From NCBI GenBank assembly GCA_946998205.1, contig CAMPYJ010000005.1, forward strand, positions 27,315 through 91,314: a DNA stretch of 64,000 nt, written 5' to 3'. A model generated the notes under the pieces. The model saw only the letters and a program-made list of their open reading frames with translations. It did no database searches and was not told the origin of the DNA. Below are positions 1 to 8,429 of the stretch, in pieces. Both the position numbers and the translations under genes were made by a program. How positions within the stretch are numbered: position 1 is the stretch's first letter; each line of letters opens with the position of its first letter. The stretch comes from an uncultured Prevotella sp. GTDB lineage: Bacteria; Bacteroidota; Bacteroidia; Bacteroidales; Bacteroidaceae.

Positions 1-1788
1 CATACTTTGCATATTGGCATTGTTTAGGAAAAGTACACCACCTTGTTCTATGCCAGGTTTAGGTAGGAGTTCTGGATGATAGATGTCTTTTACAAGATAT
101 ATATTTTGTTTTGCCACCCATGGTGTTTCACAAGCACGGTAAGCTCCTATCATGTTGGATCTTTCACCTATTTCATGTCGTCTACTTGTATGTGCTCTTC
201 TGTATGAAAACATTGCTTTAAGGTTAAGAGCATCAGTAAACTTATAGGTCGCTTCGGTTTGCAATTTAAAGTCGACTACCTGTATTTTTAATTGATTGTT
301 GTCATACTCGTTCAATATGTTAAAAGGAGCCCAGTTGTTACGGTAATATTCGCGTTGCCCATACTCATCATAGGGACGAAGCGTTCGGCTTGTTCCTAAA
401 GCGTATGCAAACGGGTTGATGTCAAAATCTCGTTCAAATGTTCCAGATATGGTGTTTTTTTTCTGTGGCAAGGTGCCTGGTGCATTTTGCATACGCATAT
501 TGGCCTGTAACGATAATTTGGCAGTAAGGTGATTGGTTATGTAAAATGTGTTCTTAATGTTGGTTGTCAGTCGCTGCACCTGATCGGCAATAGTCCAACC
601 AGCATCGTGATAATAGCCTATCGAGGCATAAGATGCTACATTTTTTCCACCTGCCGACAAACTTACTGTATGGTTTGTCATCAGGTTGTTTGTAAACAAA
701 AGCCTAAACCAATCCGTATTGGCATATTCTCTTTGTCGTAAGAAGTTTTGTCGGGCTTCATAAGTGTTTGGCAACATCCAGTTGTGTGATTCGTCATCAT
801 AAGTGGTGAGCTGTTTGTACATTTGATGATAAACCCCGCCTCTACGTCCATATAACGATGTAGCTGGATCAAAATATCCTTTCTCTTGCATTTCCTGATA
901 CAGAGCCATCGTCTCTTGAGAGTTCAGCAAATCGAAGTGACTGTAATCTGGACGAGGGCGCCATGTGTTTTCTGTTGTATAATTAATTTGCAATGGCATT
1001 TCCCTTTTACCACTTTTTGTCGTAATTACAATAACGCCATTGGCAGCCCGTGCGCCGTATACTGATGTGGCTGAGGCATCTTTTAGTACTTGAATATCTT
1101 GTATGTCAGCAGGATTAAGCCCTGCTACTGCCGAACTAATGAGCGTAACGGCATCACCAGACGCCAAGTCTTCGGGAGAAACATGTACCATGTCCTCGTA
1201 AACAGCACCATCGATTACCCACAATGGCTGAACATTTCCCATGATGGAAGCACCCCCACGAATATTGATGCGCGGTGCAGCACCAAATGTTCCGGATATG
1301 TTTTGAATCGACAGTCCAGGCACGCGACCCTCCAACATGCGCGAGACATCACCAATACCCTCGAGTTTGATGTCGGTCATTTTCACTGCTGTGGCAGCAC
1401 CAGTGTAAACACGGTTTCTTATGTTTTGGTATCCTGTTACGACAACTTCGTCAATCATTCTGCTATTACTCTGCAACACTATTTTTAAAGATGTTGCCTT
1501 AATACTTCCCCTATAGTCATGCATGCCTATAAACGAGACAGTAATGGTTTGCCCCTCGGTGCCCTCTATCTTAAAATTACCATCGATGTCCGTAACCGTC
1601 TTTTGCTTGTTTTCTACAATACCAACAACTGCCCCTACTATGGGTTCGCCTTGTGTATCTGTAACAGAGCCTGTTACCCACCTATTTTCTTGTGCCATGA
1701 GCCTTGATAAAGTGCATAGCATGATCAATAGGCATAGTGTTCTTTTTATAGTTATAGATTGTATATATACAGATCTTCTCATTTTCAT
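1..1788 (-). CDS. SusC/RagA-family TonB-dependent receptor (3' end cut by window edge)
   Basis: Outer-membrane importer of the SusC/RagA type, which normally works with a SusD-like surface lipoprotein. The reading frame was followed by eye on the reverse strand and stays open for all 596 codons to the window edge, so the C-terminal barrel and any susD partner lie outside. Residues 1-33 are a signal peptide (LCLLIMLCTLSRLMAQ). A carboxypeptidase-regulatory-like domain follows (GSVTDTQGEPIVGAVVG, about 38-110), then a TonB box region (IDEVVVTGYQN). The plug carries the SusC signature DIQVLKDASATSVYGARAAN and then VIVITTKSG. It begins 28 nt after the stop of the FecA-like receptor and has no promoter of its own in the gap, so the two are probably co-transcribed. 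The substrate cannot be told from sequence. Confidence 0.9.
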   Translation of the reverse strand, partial: MKMRRSVYIQSITIKRTLCLLIMLCTLSRLMAQENRWVTGSVTDTQGEPIVGAVVGIVENKQKTVTDIDGNFKIEGTEGQTITVSFIGMHDYRGSIKATSLKIVLQSNSRMIDEVVVTGYQNIRNRVYTGAATAVKMTDIKLEGIGDVSRMLEGRVPGLSIQNISGTFGAAPRINIRGGASIMGNVQPLWVIDGAVYEDMVHVSPEDLASGDAVTLISSAVAGLNPADIQDIQVLKDASATSVYGARAANGVIVITTKSGKREMPLQINYTTENTWRPRPDYSHFDLLNSQETMALYQEMQEKGYFDPATSLYGRRGGVYHQMYKQLTTYDDESHNWMLPNTYEARQNFLRQREYANTDWFRLLFTNNLMTNHTVSLSAGGKNVASYASIGYYHDAGWTIADQVQRLTTNIKNTFYITNHLTAKLSLQANMRMQNAPGTLPQKKNTISGTFERDFDINPFAYALGTSRTLRPYDEYGQREYYRNNWAPFNILNEYDNNQLKIQVVDFKLQTEATYKFTDALNLKAMFSYRRAHTSRRHEIGERSNMIGAYRACETPWVAKQNIYLVKDIYHPELLPKPGIEQGGVLFLNNANMQSM

Positions 1789-1816
1789 ATTATATTTTTA
1801 GCGATATGACATTTTA

Positions 1817-4069
1817 TCAAAGTTTCCACTGTACCCCCCCATAAATACCAAAAGGTAAGCCTGCTCTGACACCAGATGGGTGCCGTGAAACCATATACAC
1901 TTTGTTGGTAAGGTTGACCATATTCATAGTAAGGTCTACATTTTTAATTATATGCACCTTGGCGGTAACATCTATAATAAAGTTGGCTGGAATTTTTTCG
2001 CGTTGAGCTATCTTGCCTTGTCCTGGAACTGTACGCATGTCGCCATTGTATCGCATGTTAAAGTTTATGTCAGCCCATTTGCTTTCCACACCTATCTGAC
2101 CGTTAAGTGCATGACGAAAGATATAAGGGATTTCATCACCATATAAAACATGTCCCCACGATGCACTTGTAAATGAGTTTTTCATCTTTGTATCTGTAAA
2201 GGTATAAGATAGTTGCATGGGGAGTTGGATTTTCCAATGAGTAGGTAATGGCTGGCATTGTAAAAGCAGTTCTACACCTCGTACCAATGCCCGTCCTACG
2301 TTAAACTGGTCTAAGGTACCTAATCCGCCTTGTGCGGCAAGGTCGCTACCCAACATGTTAGAATAGTTGTTGCTGAAACCTATCAGTTCTCCTTTGAAGC
2401 ATTGATTAGCATAGCGCAAACCAGCCTCTACATTGATACTGCTCTCGGCTTTTTGTCCAAAGGAAGCACTGGGCGGTGCAAAACCTTTATGTATTCCTGA
2501 GAATAATGACAGCTGGGGCATTAACTTACAGTTAATCCCTATTCCTGGCATAATAGCTCTTGCACTATTTGGTACTTCTATACGCGCCATGCCCGTACGT
2601 CGCCAGTCGGCTTTAGTATAATCGCGATTCAACAGCTTTACATCTTCATAACGAACTCCTGCGGTAAAGGTAAACACACCTTTTGCCCATTTTGCTAAAG
2701 TATAAGCCGATAATGCATGCGCTGTAGTAATGCGATTGGTCTGACTGCCTGGGAGTCCTCTTGAAAAAAGCTCCATACGACCATTATTCATAGAGTATCC
2801 ATCGTCTTGCTGGTAGCGATCCTCGCTGTCAGCATGGTAACGCATGCCAATCTCTGCAGTGAAGTATCCACCGTATAGCATTGTTTTATATTCCCCTTTT
2901 ATCTGAATACCACGCGAATGGTACTTACGGTGGTTAGCACGCAGCATTAGTGCCTCTCCTATATAGTTAGCCTTACCTGCAACAATATCGAAGTACGATT
3001 GGTTGGTAATAGGGTCGGCAAGTACATCGCCTATCGAGCGGCGTTCAGCCTTGGTGTAGCCAGTACGCACCTCGTTAAGCTTGTACCAATTCCTGAAAAA
3101 ATAATTGTAATAGGCCTGCGTGGTTATATCCCATGAGCGAACTCCTTTTATGATATAAGTGGCAGAAAACTGGGTATGGCGCGTCACCAGATTATCTTTC
3201 TGAGCTCCCGCATATCTGAAGTATGGTTTAACGGCAAAGTCCTGATCGGTAAGCCCAAGATATGTTTCGTCGGAAGTTTCGTTAGCAAATCCATACTTTA
3301 GCTCTAATCTGTGATTTATTCCATCCTCTCTGTTCGTGCGCACCATCCACTTAGCTATTACGTCATTGCGCTTAAATCCAGTACGCTCATCGGGGTCATC
3401 ATGTCTAAAACCGCGAGCCTGGTAGCGTAAATATTCTATGAGAAAGCCCGTATGCTTAAAGCTTTTACCTATGGCCGTTTGTAGTTTTAAACTACCAAAA
3501 CTACCTGCCGACGTACTGCACTTTATCAATTTGTCTTGCGGGATGGGGGTTGACACCAGATTAATGGCACCTCCTGTCGTAAACGGTCCATATTGTACCT
3601 GGCTGCTGCCTTTTAATACTTCTATGGCATACATACGAGCCGCATTCGGAAAGTAATAGGCTGCGGGGGCTGCGTATGGTGCAGGAGCGGCCAGTATACC
3701 ATCTTCCATCAGCGTGATACGCTCGCTGCGTTCAGCCTGCGTACCGCGTAAACTGATGTTGGGACGCAATCCAAAACCATCTTCTTCATAAATATTTACT
3801 CCAGGTACGCTTTTCAGCATACGATTTATGTCGGTATAATCAAACTTGCCCAATTCACTGGGTGAAAGGTAATAAGCCGAACCAGTACGGTTGCGTGCTT
3901 CAAACTGGCTGCCTAACATCTGGTTGGCTCTTACTACTACTTCGTTGATCTGATGTAAAGAGTCGGTCATGGCATTAAACGTTTTAGGCGTGCCTACGTT
4001 TTTTTGGGCATACCCAACCCATGGAGCCAGTGTGACAAGCAGAGACAGCATTTTTATTTTAACATACAT
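1817..4069 (-). CDS. FecA-like TonB-dependent outer membrane receptor
   Basis: A 750-residue TonB-dependent receptor of the siderophore/iron-citrate (FecA) type, without the N-terminal extension of SusC proteins. It has a signal peptide (residues 1-22, ending VGYAQ) and a TonB box-like segment INEVVVRAN near 41-49. The plug domain contains SVPGVNIYEEDGFGLRPNIS and ITLMEDGILAAPAPYA, and VLKGSSQVQYGPFTTGGAIN at its end; the rest is a long beta-barrel rich in alternating aromatic and polar residues. The DGI.AAP.APYA and PAAYYFP segments are typical of FecA-like receptors. Met7 is an alternative start that would shorten the signal peptide. It is the first gene of an operon with the SusC-like receptor. 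The usual role of the family is ferric complex uptake; the ligand here is not known. Confidence 0.9.
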   Translation of the reverse strand: MYVKIKMLSLLVTLAPWVGYAQKNVGTPKTFNAMTDSLHQINEVVVRANQMLGSQFEARNRTGSAYYLSPSELGKFDYTDINRMLKSVPGVNIYEEDGFGLRPNISLRGTQAERSERITLMEDGILAAPAPYAAPAAYYFPNAARMYAIEVLKGSSQVQYGPFTTGGAINLVSTPIPQDKLIKCSTSAGSFGSLKLQTAIGKSFKHTGFLIEYLRYQARGFRHDDPDERTGFKRNDVIAKWMVRTNREDGINHRLELKYGFANETSDETYLGLTDQDFAVKPYFRYAGAQKDNLVTRHTQFSATYIIKGVRSWDITTQAYYNYFFRNWYKLNEVRTGYTKAERRSIGDVLADPITNQSYFDIVAGKANYIGEALMLRANHRKYHSRGIQIKGEYKTMLYGGYFTAEIGMRYHADSEDRYQQDDGYSMNNGRMELFSRGLPGSQTNRITTAHALSAYTLAKWAKGVFTFTAGVRYEDVKLLNRDYTKADWRRTGMARIEVPNSARAIMPGIGINCKLMPQLSLFSGIHKGFAPPSASFGQKAESSINVEAGLRYANQCFKGELIGFSNNYSNMLGSDLAAQGGLGTLDQFNVGRALVRGVELLLQCQPLPTHWKIQLPMQLSYTFTDTKMKNSFTSASWGHVLYGDEIPYIFRHALNGQIGVESKWADINFNMRYNGDMRTVPGQGKIAQREKIPANFIIDVTAKVHIIKNVDLTMNMVNLTNKVYMVSRHPSGVRAGLPFGIYGGVQWKL

Positions 4070-4138
4070 GTGGGGATAAATCTAATCTTTTATTATACTA
4101 ATTCTTCCTCTTCAAATACCTATCAATAAACGATATAT

Positions 4139-4190
4139 GGGCGGTTCTATAAATTACCACCCTTGAATGAAACATGCGATGAAAACCGAA
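4139..4190 (-). repeat. remnant IS/MITE end, GGGCGGTTCTATAAATTA family
   Basis: GGGCGGTTCTATAAATTACC at 4139-4158, continued by ACCC, is the same motif that closes the 3' end of the transposase gene at 61.2 kb. It forms an imperfect inverted repeat (GGGCGGT / ACCACCC). Read on the minus strand, the sequence just inside it also echoes the transposase C-terminus: codons for SHVSFKGGNL then TAG, against HVSLVMIRY...EGGNL then TAG in the intact gene. This suggests a transposase 3' end with an internal deletion. It lies between ribE and the receptor operon. Confidence 0.6.
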
Positions 4191-4226
4191 CGCCTTACCG
4201 TTCTTCAAAGATGAAAAGCCCGGTCG

Positions 4227-4832
4227 TCACGCATCAAAGTGAAGGAGACGGGCCATGTACTTGCCCAAGATGTCGAACTCGATGTTAACGACAGACCCTA
4301 TCTTGATGTCACAGAAATTGGTATTCTCTCGGGTATAGGGAATGATGGCCACCCTAAAACTATTGTCCGTGGGCTCACATACGGTCAGTGAAACGCCGTT
4401 CACGGTCACGCTGCCCTTGTCTACGGTCATGTAACCACGCTTGGCCATCGTCTTGTCGAATGGGTATTCAAACGTGAAATAGGTTGACCCATCGGCATCT
4501 TCCATGTTCACACACGTCGCCGTTCCGTCGACATGACCTTGCACGATGTGCCCGTCCAGACGGCCATTCATCAGCATCGACCGCTCCACATTCACCCGGT
4601 CGCCCACTTTCAACAGCCCCAGGTTGCTTCTGATGAGGGTTTCCCTCATGGCTGTAACCGTGTAGGTGTCGCCGGTTAAACGAACTACCGTCAGACAAAC
4701 ACCATTGTGACTGATGCTTTGGTCAATCTTGAGATGATCTACAAACGAGCATTTAAAGGTGAAATCAATGTTGTCTTGATCTCGGTCGACAGCAACCAGT
4801 GTGGCCATTTCTTCTACGATTCCGGAAAACAT
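4227..4832 (-). CDS. ribE: riboflavin synthase, alpha subunit
   Basis: Converts two molecules of 6,7-dimethyl-8-ribityllumazine to riboflavin plus the pyrimidinedione, the last step of riboflavin synthesis; cytosolic homotrimer. The protein has 201 residues, the normal length, and starts with the family hallmark MFSGIVEE. The two lumazine-binding half-domains are visible as internal repeats: HNGVCLTVV in the first (about 42-50) and VNGVSLTVCEP in the second (about 144-154), with QGHVDGTA at the start of the second half (about 97-104). The gene stands alone on the minus strand. A strong hairpin with a T-run (4851-4874) ends only 18 nt before its start codon, and a long structured RNA precedes that, so expression may depend on read-through of the leader. 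Confidence 0.97.
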   Translation of the reverse strand: MFSGIVEEMATLVAVDRDQDNIDFTFKCSFVDHLKIDQSISHNGVCLTVVRLTGDTYTVTAMRETLIRSNLGLLKVGDRVNVERSMLMNGRLDGHIVQGHVDGTATCVNMEDADGSTYFTFEYPFDKTMAKRGYMTVDKGSVTVNGVSLTVCEPTDNSFRVAIIPYTRENTNFCDIKIGSVVNIEFDILGKYMARLLHFDA

Positions 4833-4850
4833 AAGCTAAAGTGTAATTAA

Positions 4851-4874
4851 AAAGGCAGGAATGCACCTGCCTTT
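4851..4874 (-). terminator. hairpin terminator just upstream of ribE
   Basis: A 9-bp perfect stem AAAGGCAGG / CCTGCCTTT with a 6-nt loop is followed on the minus strand by TTTTTAATTA. It sits inside the ribE 5' region, 18 nt before the ATG. It either ends the RNA at 4887-5068 or acts as an attenuator for ribE. Confidence 0.7.
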
Positions 4875-4886
4875 GTATCATAAAAA

Positions 4887-5068
4887 GGGGTTGCTCGATG
4901 ATGTGATGAAACTCCGAACTTGATAAGATTTGAGAGCTCTCCGCCTTTGTAATCCACCGGCTTTACAGCTTAGTCCCTAAGGATTTATGTGGCCCGCCAT
5001 CAGCAAGAGAAGTCTTCTCGGTTTCATTTTTTTATTGATGAGTATCCCGATCAAACCGACACAACCCC
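4887..5068 (-). ncRNA. structured leader or small RNA, about 180 nt (6S-like or ribE leader)
   Basis: On the minus strand a canonical promoter drives a region with no ORF. The outer ends pair perfectly (GGGGTTG at the 5' end with CAACCCC at the 3' end), enclosing about 180 nt with further local hairpins (GAGAAGACTTCTC, CTTAGGGACTAAG, GAGAGCTCTC). The terminator follows about 12 nt after the closing stem. The overall form, one long closed stem then a terminator, is that of 6S RNA, but its place before ribE also fits a regulatory leader. I compared it with the conserved cores of FMN, cobalamin, SAM-I and TPP riboswitches from memory and none matched. The identity is open. Confidence 0.5.
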
Positions 5069-5091
5069 ATGTTGTATCAACTTTGTTGTTG

Positions 5092-5123
5092 CAAAGGTAC
5101 ATTTTAAACTCGAAATGAGCAAA
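5092..5123 (-). promoter_or_regulatory. Bacteroidota promoter for the leader RNA / ribE
   Basis: On the minus strand: TTTG (5120-5123), a 20-nt spacer, then TACCTTTG (5092-5099). This is a full match to the Bacteroidota primary sigma consensus. The predicted start is near 5087, about 20 nt before the closing stem of the structured RNA and about 255 nt before the ribE ATG. Confidence 0.8.
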
Positions 5124-5184
5124 TTTTACAACCAGTTTTCTGTTTGATTTTACATGAAATCACAGAATTGCTAAACTTTTTCAT

Positions 5185-5192
5185 TACTTTTG
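5185..5192 (+). promoter_or_regulatory. -7 promoter box for the tolC-like gene
   Basis: TACTTTTG matches the Bacteroidota -7 box TAnnTTTG. It lies 80 nt before the chosen ATG and is divergent from the ribE leader promoter. Confidence 0.6.
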
Positions 5193-5272
5193 TCGTCTAA
5201 CAGACAACATTGGGAGTTGGGGACAAGTACCCCTTCTTACCCAGCAATCTGATAAAACATAACGAACACGGT

Positions 5273-6610
5273 ATGAAAAATATTTGTACAACTTGTCTCC
5301 TGACAATCATCTTCTTGTCATCACCAACCTCTGTTGAAGCGCGAAAGTGGTCACTAAAAGAGTGCATCCGCTACGCCCTATCCAACAACATCTCGCTGAA
5401 AAAGACCTCGCTCAAGCACCTCAGTGCCATTGAAGACACCAAGCAGAGCCAGGCTGCGTTGTTGCCATCGCTGAACGCTGCCACCTCTCAAAATGCAACT
5501 TATCGGCCATGGCCGCAAACAGGCATCGCCGCTGAAGGCTATGTACAGACTTCGATTGACAAGGTGTATTACAACGGAACCTACAGTGTGAGCGGTAGTT
5601 GGACGGTATGGAACGGTGGCAGAAACACCAACACCGTGAAACTGAACAGGCTGGCGGAGAAACAAGCCGCACTCGATTCGGCAACCATGGCCAACCAACT
5701 GATTGAGCAAATCGCACAGCTGTATGTGCAAATACTGTATTCCGGCGAGGCCATCACCGTGAACAAATCCACGCTGGCCATGAGTGTGCAAAACGAAAAA
5801 CGTGGCGAAGAATTCATGAAAGTACAGAAAATGAGCCGTGCCGACATGGCGCAGCTTACCGCTCAACGCGCTCAAGACGAATATAATGTGGTTGAAGCTG
5901 AGAGCAACATGCGCAACTACAAGCGACAGTTGAAACAGCTTCTGCAACTGGTTGATGATGAAGAGTTTGAAATAGACATACCACACACGACAGATGACAT
6001 GGCTCTTCAACCAATACCCACTGTGAAAGCGGTTTATTCGGCAGCGCTGAACTATCGCCCTGAAATACAAAACGCACAGCTGGGCATCGAGAGCAGCAAT
6101 CTGAGCGTGAAGATTGCGAAGGCCGGCAAACTGCCCGCCATCGGAATCAACGCTGGCATCGGCACAAGCACCACTTCCATGAGCGACTATCAATGGGGAA
6201 ACCAACTGAAAAGCAACTTTGACATCGGCGCAGGCATATCATTGAGCATTCCGCTGTTTGACAACAGACAGACTAAGACAGCCGTGAACAAAGCCATGCT
6301 GCAAAAGCAAAACTACATGCTCGACTTGAAAGACAAACAAACCACCTTGTATTCGAACATAGAAGATTATTGGCTGCAAGCCGTCAACAACCAGAACCGA
6401 TTCAAGGCCGCCAGGGTGAGCACGCTGAGCGCGGAGGAAAGTTTCAAACTGCTCAAAGCCAAATTTGACGAGCAACTCATCAACGTTGTTGAGCTCATGG
6501 ACGGCAAAAACAAGCTCATGACAGCACGACAAAACGAACTGCAAGCCAAGTATCTTACGATATTGAATATCGGCCTGTTGAAATTCTACCAAACGGGCGC
6601 ATTGGAATAA
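5273..6610 (+). CDS. TolC-family outer membrane efflux protein
   Basis: Outer-membrane channel of the TolC/OEP fold, which normally completes a tripartite efflux or secretion system. The start at 5273 is preferred over the open frame back to 5210 because it opens a clean signal peptide (MKNICTTCLLTIIFLSS...EA, residues 1-23). The 445 residues contain two repeated OEP halves: a first coiled-coil pair around residues 80-200 (LNRLAEKQAALDSATMANQL, then MSRADMAQLTAQRAQDEYNV) and a second around 300-430 (FKLLKAKFDEQLINVVELMD near 380-400). No membrane fusion protein or pump gene is adjacent; the next gene is a convergent phosphatase. It therefore acts either alone with a distant pump or as a shared outer-membrane exit duct. 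Confidence 0.9.
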   Translation: MKNICTTCLLTIIFLSSPTSVEARKWSLKECIRYALSNNISLKKTSLKHLSAIEDTKQSQAALLPSLNAATSQNATYRPWPQTGIAAEGYVQTSIDKVYYNGTYSVSGSWTVWNGGRNTNTVKLNRLAEKQAALDSATMANQLIEQIAQLYVQILYSGEAITVNKSTLAMSVQNEKRGEEFMKVQKMSRADMAQLTAQRAQDEYNVVEAESNMRNYKRQLKQLLQLVDDEEFEIDIPHTTDDMALQPIPTVKAVYSAALNYRPEIQNAQLGIESSNLSVKIAKAGKLPAIGINAGIGTSTTSMSDYQWGNQLKSNFDIGAGISLSIPLFDNRQTKTAVNKAMLQKQNYMLDLKDKQTTLYSNIEDYWLQAVNNQNRFKAARVSTLSAEESFKLLKAKFDEQLINVVELMDGKNKLMTARQNELQAKYLTILNIGLLKFYQTGALE

Positions 6611-6627
6611 GGGGTGCTTGCCGCGTC

Positions 6628-7278
6628 CTAAAGCATCAATTCTTTCGGCGAGGACACAAAGGTGGTAGCTCCATGCGCCAGCAGAAAATCCTTGTCTCTA
6701 AATCCCCATAACACACTGATGCAAGGCATGTTGCTGTTGCGTGCCGTGGCAACGTCTACATCACTGTCACCAACATAGACAGCATCCCGCCCATCATCAT
6801 CCAACTGGCGCAAGGCTTCCAGCACTGTGTCAGGCGCCGGCTTTTTCTTGATGTTCTCCCGTTCACCAATCGCTACCGTGACATAGTCGCTGAAGAAGTG
6901 GCGACAAAGGTCCTGGGTGGCATCGTAGAACTTGTTGCTGACTATTGCCAACTTCTTGCCGCGCGCATGCAAATTGGCCAAAAGCTCAAGTATCCCCGGA
7001 TAGGGTTTGGTGGTGTCAAGATTATGAACCAAATAGTGTTGCCGGAAATCAGCGTATGCAGCCTCGAAATCGGGGTTGTTCAATCCGTCGGGGATGGCGC
7101 GCTCCATGAGTTTTTTCACGCCATTACCCACGAACCTCCTCACCTCACCGATGGTCCGTTCGGGCATGCCATGCATCTTCAAGGCCGCATTGCAACTTGT
7201 GCACAGGTCTTGAAGCGTGTCAAGCAAGGTGCCATCCAAATCAAATATATATGTACCGTATTCTTTCATTGACGACAA
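6628..7278 (-). CDS. HAD-family hydrolase, phosphoglycolate phosphatase-like
   Basis: Small-molecule phosphatase of the HAD superfamily, subfamily IA. Motif I FDLDGTLLDT gives the nucleophile Asp13 and acid/base Asp15; motif II is VSNK near residue 114; the motif III Lys lies in KKKPAPDT; motif IV is YVGDSDVD. The alpha-helical cap (about 18-90) resembles Gph enzymes (VGNGVKKLMERAIP). Length 216 (213 if Met4 is used) is normal. The substrate could be 2-phosphoglycolate or another sugar phosphate; sequence alone does not settle it. The 5' untranslated region contains an inserted repeat fragment (7287-7345) between the promoter at 7394 and the start codon. Confidence 0.9.
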   Translation of the reverse strand: MSSMKEYGTYIFDLDGTLLDTLQDLCTSCNAALKMHGMPERTIGEVRRFVGNGVKKLMERAIPDGLNNPDFEAAYADFRQHYLVHNLDTTKPYPGILELLANLHARGKKLAIVSNKFYDATQDLCRHFFSDYVTVAIGERENIKKKPAPDTVLEALRQLDDDGRDAVYVGDSDVDVATARNSNMPCISVLWGFRDKDFLLAHGATTFVSSPKELML

Positions 7279-7286
7279 TCATTAAT

Positions 7287-7345
7287 TATAGGGTGGTTCT
7301 ATAAAGTACCACCGCAAAGTTTTTCTATGTCAGTCTTTTTACGTT
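7287..7345. repeat. truncated MITE-like end inside the HAD gene leader
   Basis: The 59 bp starting TATAGGGTGGTTCTATAAAG and running through ATGTCAGTCTTTTTACGTT closely match the left end of the complete element at 60107-60302 (same order: terminal repeat, ACCACCG, AAAGTTTTT, ATGTCAGTCTTTTTACG). The similarity then stops, and no right-hand terminal repeat is present before the promoter at 7394. Confidence 0.75.
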
Positions 7346-7393
7346 GCAAGCTGGTCATGCCAACTCGCGGGAACAATTCCCACATTCGCTCTG

Positions 7394-7425
7394 CAAAGAT
7401 AGCATTTGTCGTCTTGATGGACAAA
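7394..7425 (-). promoter_or_regulatory. Bacteroidota promoter for the HAD phosphatase
   Basis: On the minus strand TTTG, a 20-nt spacer and TATCTTTG (7394-7401). The predicted transcript begins near 7389 and crosses the repeat at 7287-7345 before reaching the ATG. Confidence 0.7.
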
Positions 7426-7507
7426 CAAACAATCTTTTTTCACTATTTTTACCCATTTTTAGTCGTAGCGTTGCAATTTGAAATCAACAAGCATGCTCTT
7501 ACCTGTC

Positions 7508-7573
7508 AAACTGATTGGGTTTGAAAGGCAAACCCAATGGTATTGAAGGGTAAACTCATTGAGATTGGAAAAG
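7508..7573. repeat. 22-bp tandem repeat, three units
   Basis: Three consecutive 22-bp units start at 7508, 7530 and 7552. Each opens with AAAC and carries the core ATTGGGTTTG, CAATGGTATTG or CATTGAGATTG. Units 1 and 2 together form a perfect 10-bp hairpin: ATTGGGTTTG (7514-7523) pairs with CAAACCCAAT (7529-7538). The rest of the 7279-7656 gap holds the repeat at 7287 and the promoter at 7394; I see no ORF in it. Confidence 0.8.
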
Positions 7574-7656
7574 CTGTTTCAAGACACCGCCTCCTCAGTG
7601 TATAAACAACTATGTGACATAAGGTTACATGCTTACGTCCTTCGTGTCATTCTTCA

Positions 7657-8424
7657 TCAACTCTTCAGTCTTACTCTCCTCCAAATCCAATCGGGAATCA
7701 ACTTCCACAACACAACCAACACAGACCAACGCCAGTCGATGACGCACACATGCTCATGACGCAAGATGGCATGAAACATCCTAAGGGCAACCGTCTTCTG
7801 ATTCATCATCATGGGATACGAGTGCCCATCAAGCAAAGGGGTGTCCACAAAACCCGGCCTAAGATCCGTAAACTTGATGTTGAGCTTACGGGAATTTGCC
7901 AATTGCTCAAGCGACTGGATATAAATGTTTTGCATGGATTTTGTCGCACTGTATGCCGGTGCCGGCCCTAATCCCTTGGTCCCGGCAATGGATGACACCA
8001 CGGCAATGTGCCCTCCCCCATGCGCTGCCATATATCTATAAGCTGCTCCAACCATCCTTACGAACCCCATGCCATTGGTGTTTAACGTGTTCAGCTCAAT
8101 GTCTTCCTCAAGATCAGGATTGATTTTTCCGACACCTGACACATGCAGATACAAGTCAATCCCACCCATTCGCTCAATTAAATCAAGCAACTGGGCGGCA
8201 GCACCGTCGCTACATACATCTATCTGGGCTGTATGTATGGTTGAAGCGCGAGCTTGCGAGCCATTACTTGCGGAGAGGTTTCGACTAAGGTTCTCGTCTC
8301 TCCACCTGTTCAAACATTCGATGCGTCGGGCCGCTATCCCGACAGTCCAACCGGCATCATAAAAGAGTTGCGCCAGTTCTTTCCCCATTCCTGATGAGGC
8401 TCCCATGATAATTGCTTTGCTCAT
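7657..8424 (-). CDS. SDR-family NAD(P)-dependent oxidoreductase
   Basis: Classical short-chain dehydrogenase/reductase of 255 residues with a Rossmann fold. The cofactor loop is GASSGMG (residues 8-14), with AARR at 31-34 suggesting NADP preference. The catalytic set is visible: Asn117 (NTNGMG), Ser144/145 (VVSSIAG), Tyr158 and Lys162 (YSATK). PGFVDTPL follows as in other family members. A stretch at about 43-66, rich in Ser, Asn and Arg, looks like an insertion between beta 2 and beta 3. The C-terminal 30 residues are hydrophobic and basic (VLVVLWKLIPDWIWRRVRLK), which could mean membrane association. The substrate is unknown. The ATG lies 5 nt after a -7 box, suggesting a leaderless mRNA. 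Confidence 0.9.
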   Translation of the reverse strand: MSKAIIMGASSGMGKELAQLFYDAGWTVGIAARRIECLNRWRDENLSRNLSASNGSQARASTIHTAQIDVCSDGAAAQLLDLIERMGGIDLYLHVSGVGKINPDLEEDIELNTLNTNGMGFVRMVGAAYRYMAAHGGGHIAVVSSIAGTKGLGPAPAYSATKSMQNIYIQSLEQLANSRKLNIKFTDLRPGFVDTPLLDGHSYPMMMNQKTVALRMFHAILRHEHVCVIDWRWSVLVVLWKLIPDWIWRRVRLKS

Positions 8425-8429
8425 GTTGA

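Noticed and set aside
4840..5100. FMN riboswitch upstream of riboflavin synthase
   Set aside because: The location is right, but the conserved blocks I know (for example GGGGCAGGG and AAUUCCCGACC) are absent. Kept as an unidentified structured RNA.
5378..6205. 275-codon minus-strand frame inside the tolC-like gene
   Set aside because: Antisense shadow of a clear OEP-family protein; composition is His/Val/Leu-rich without domain or signal.
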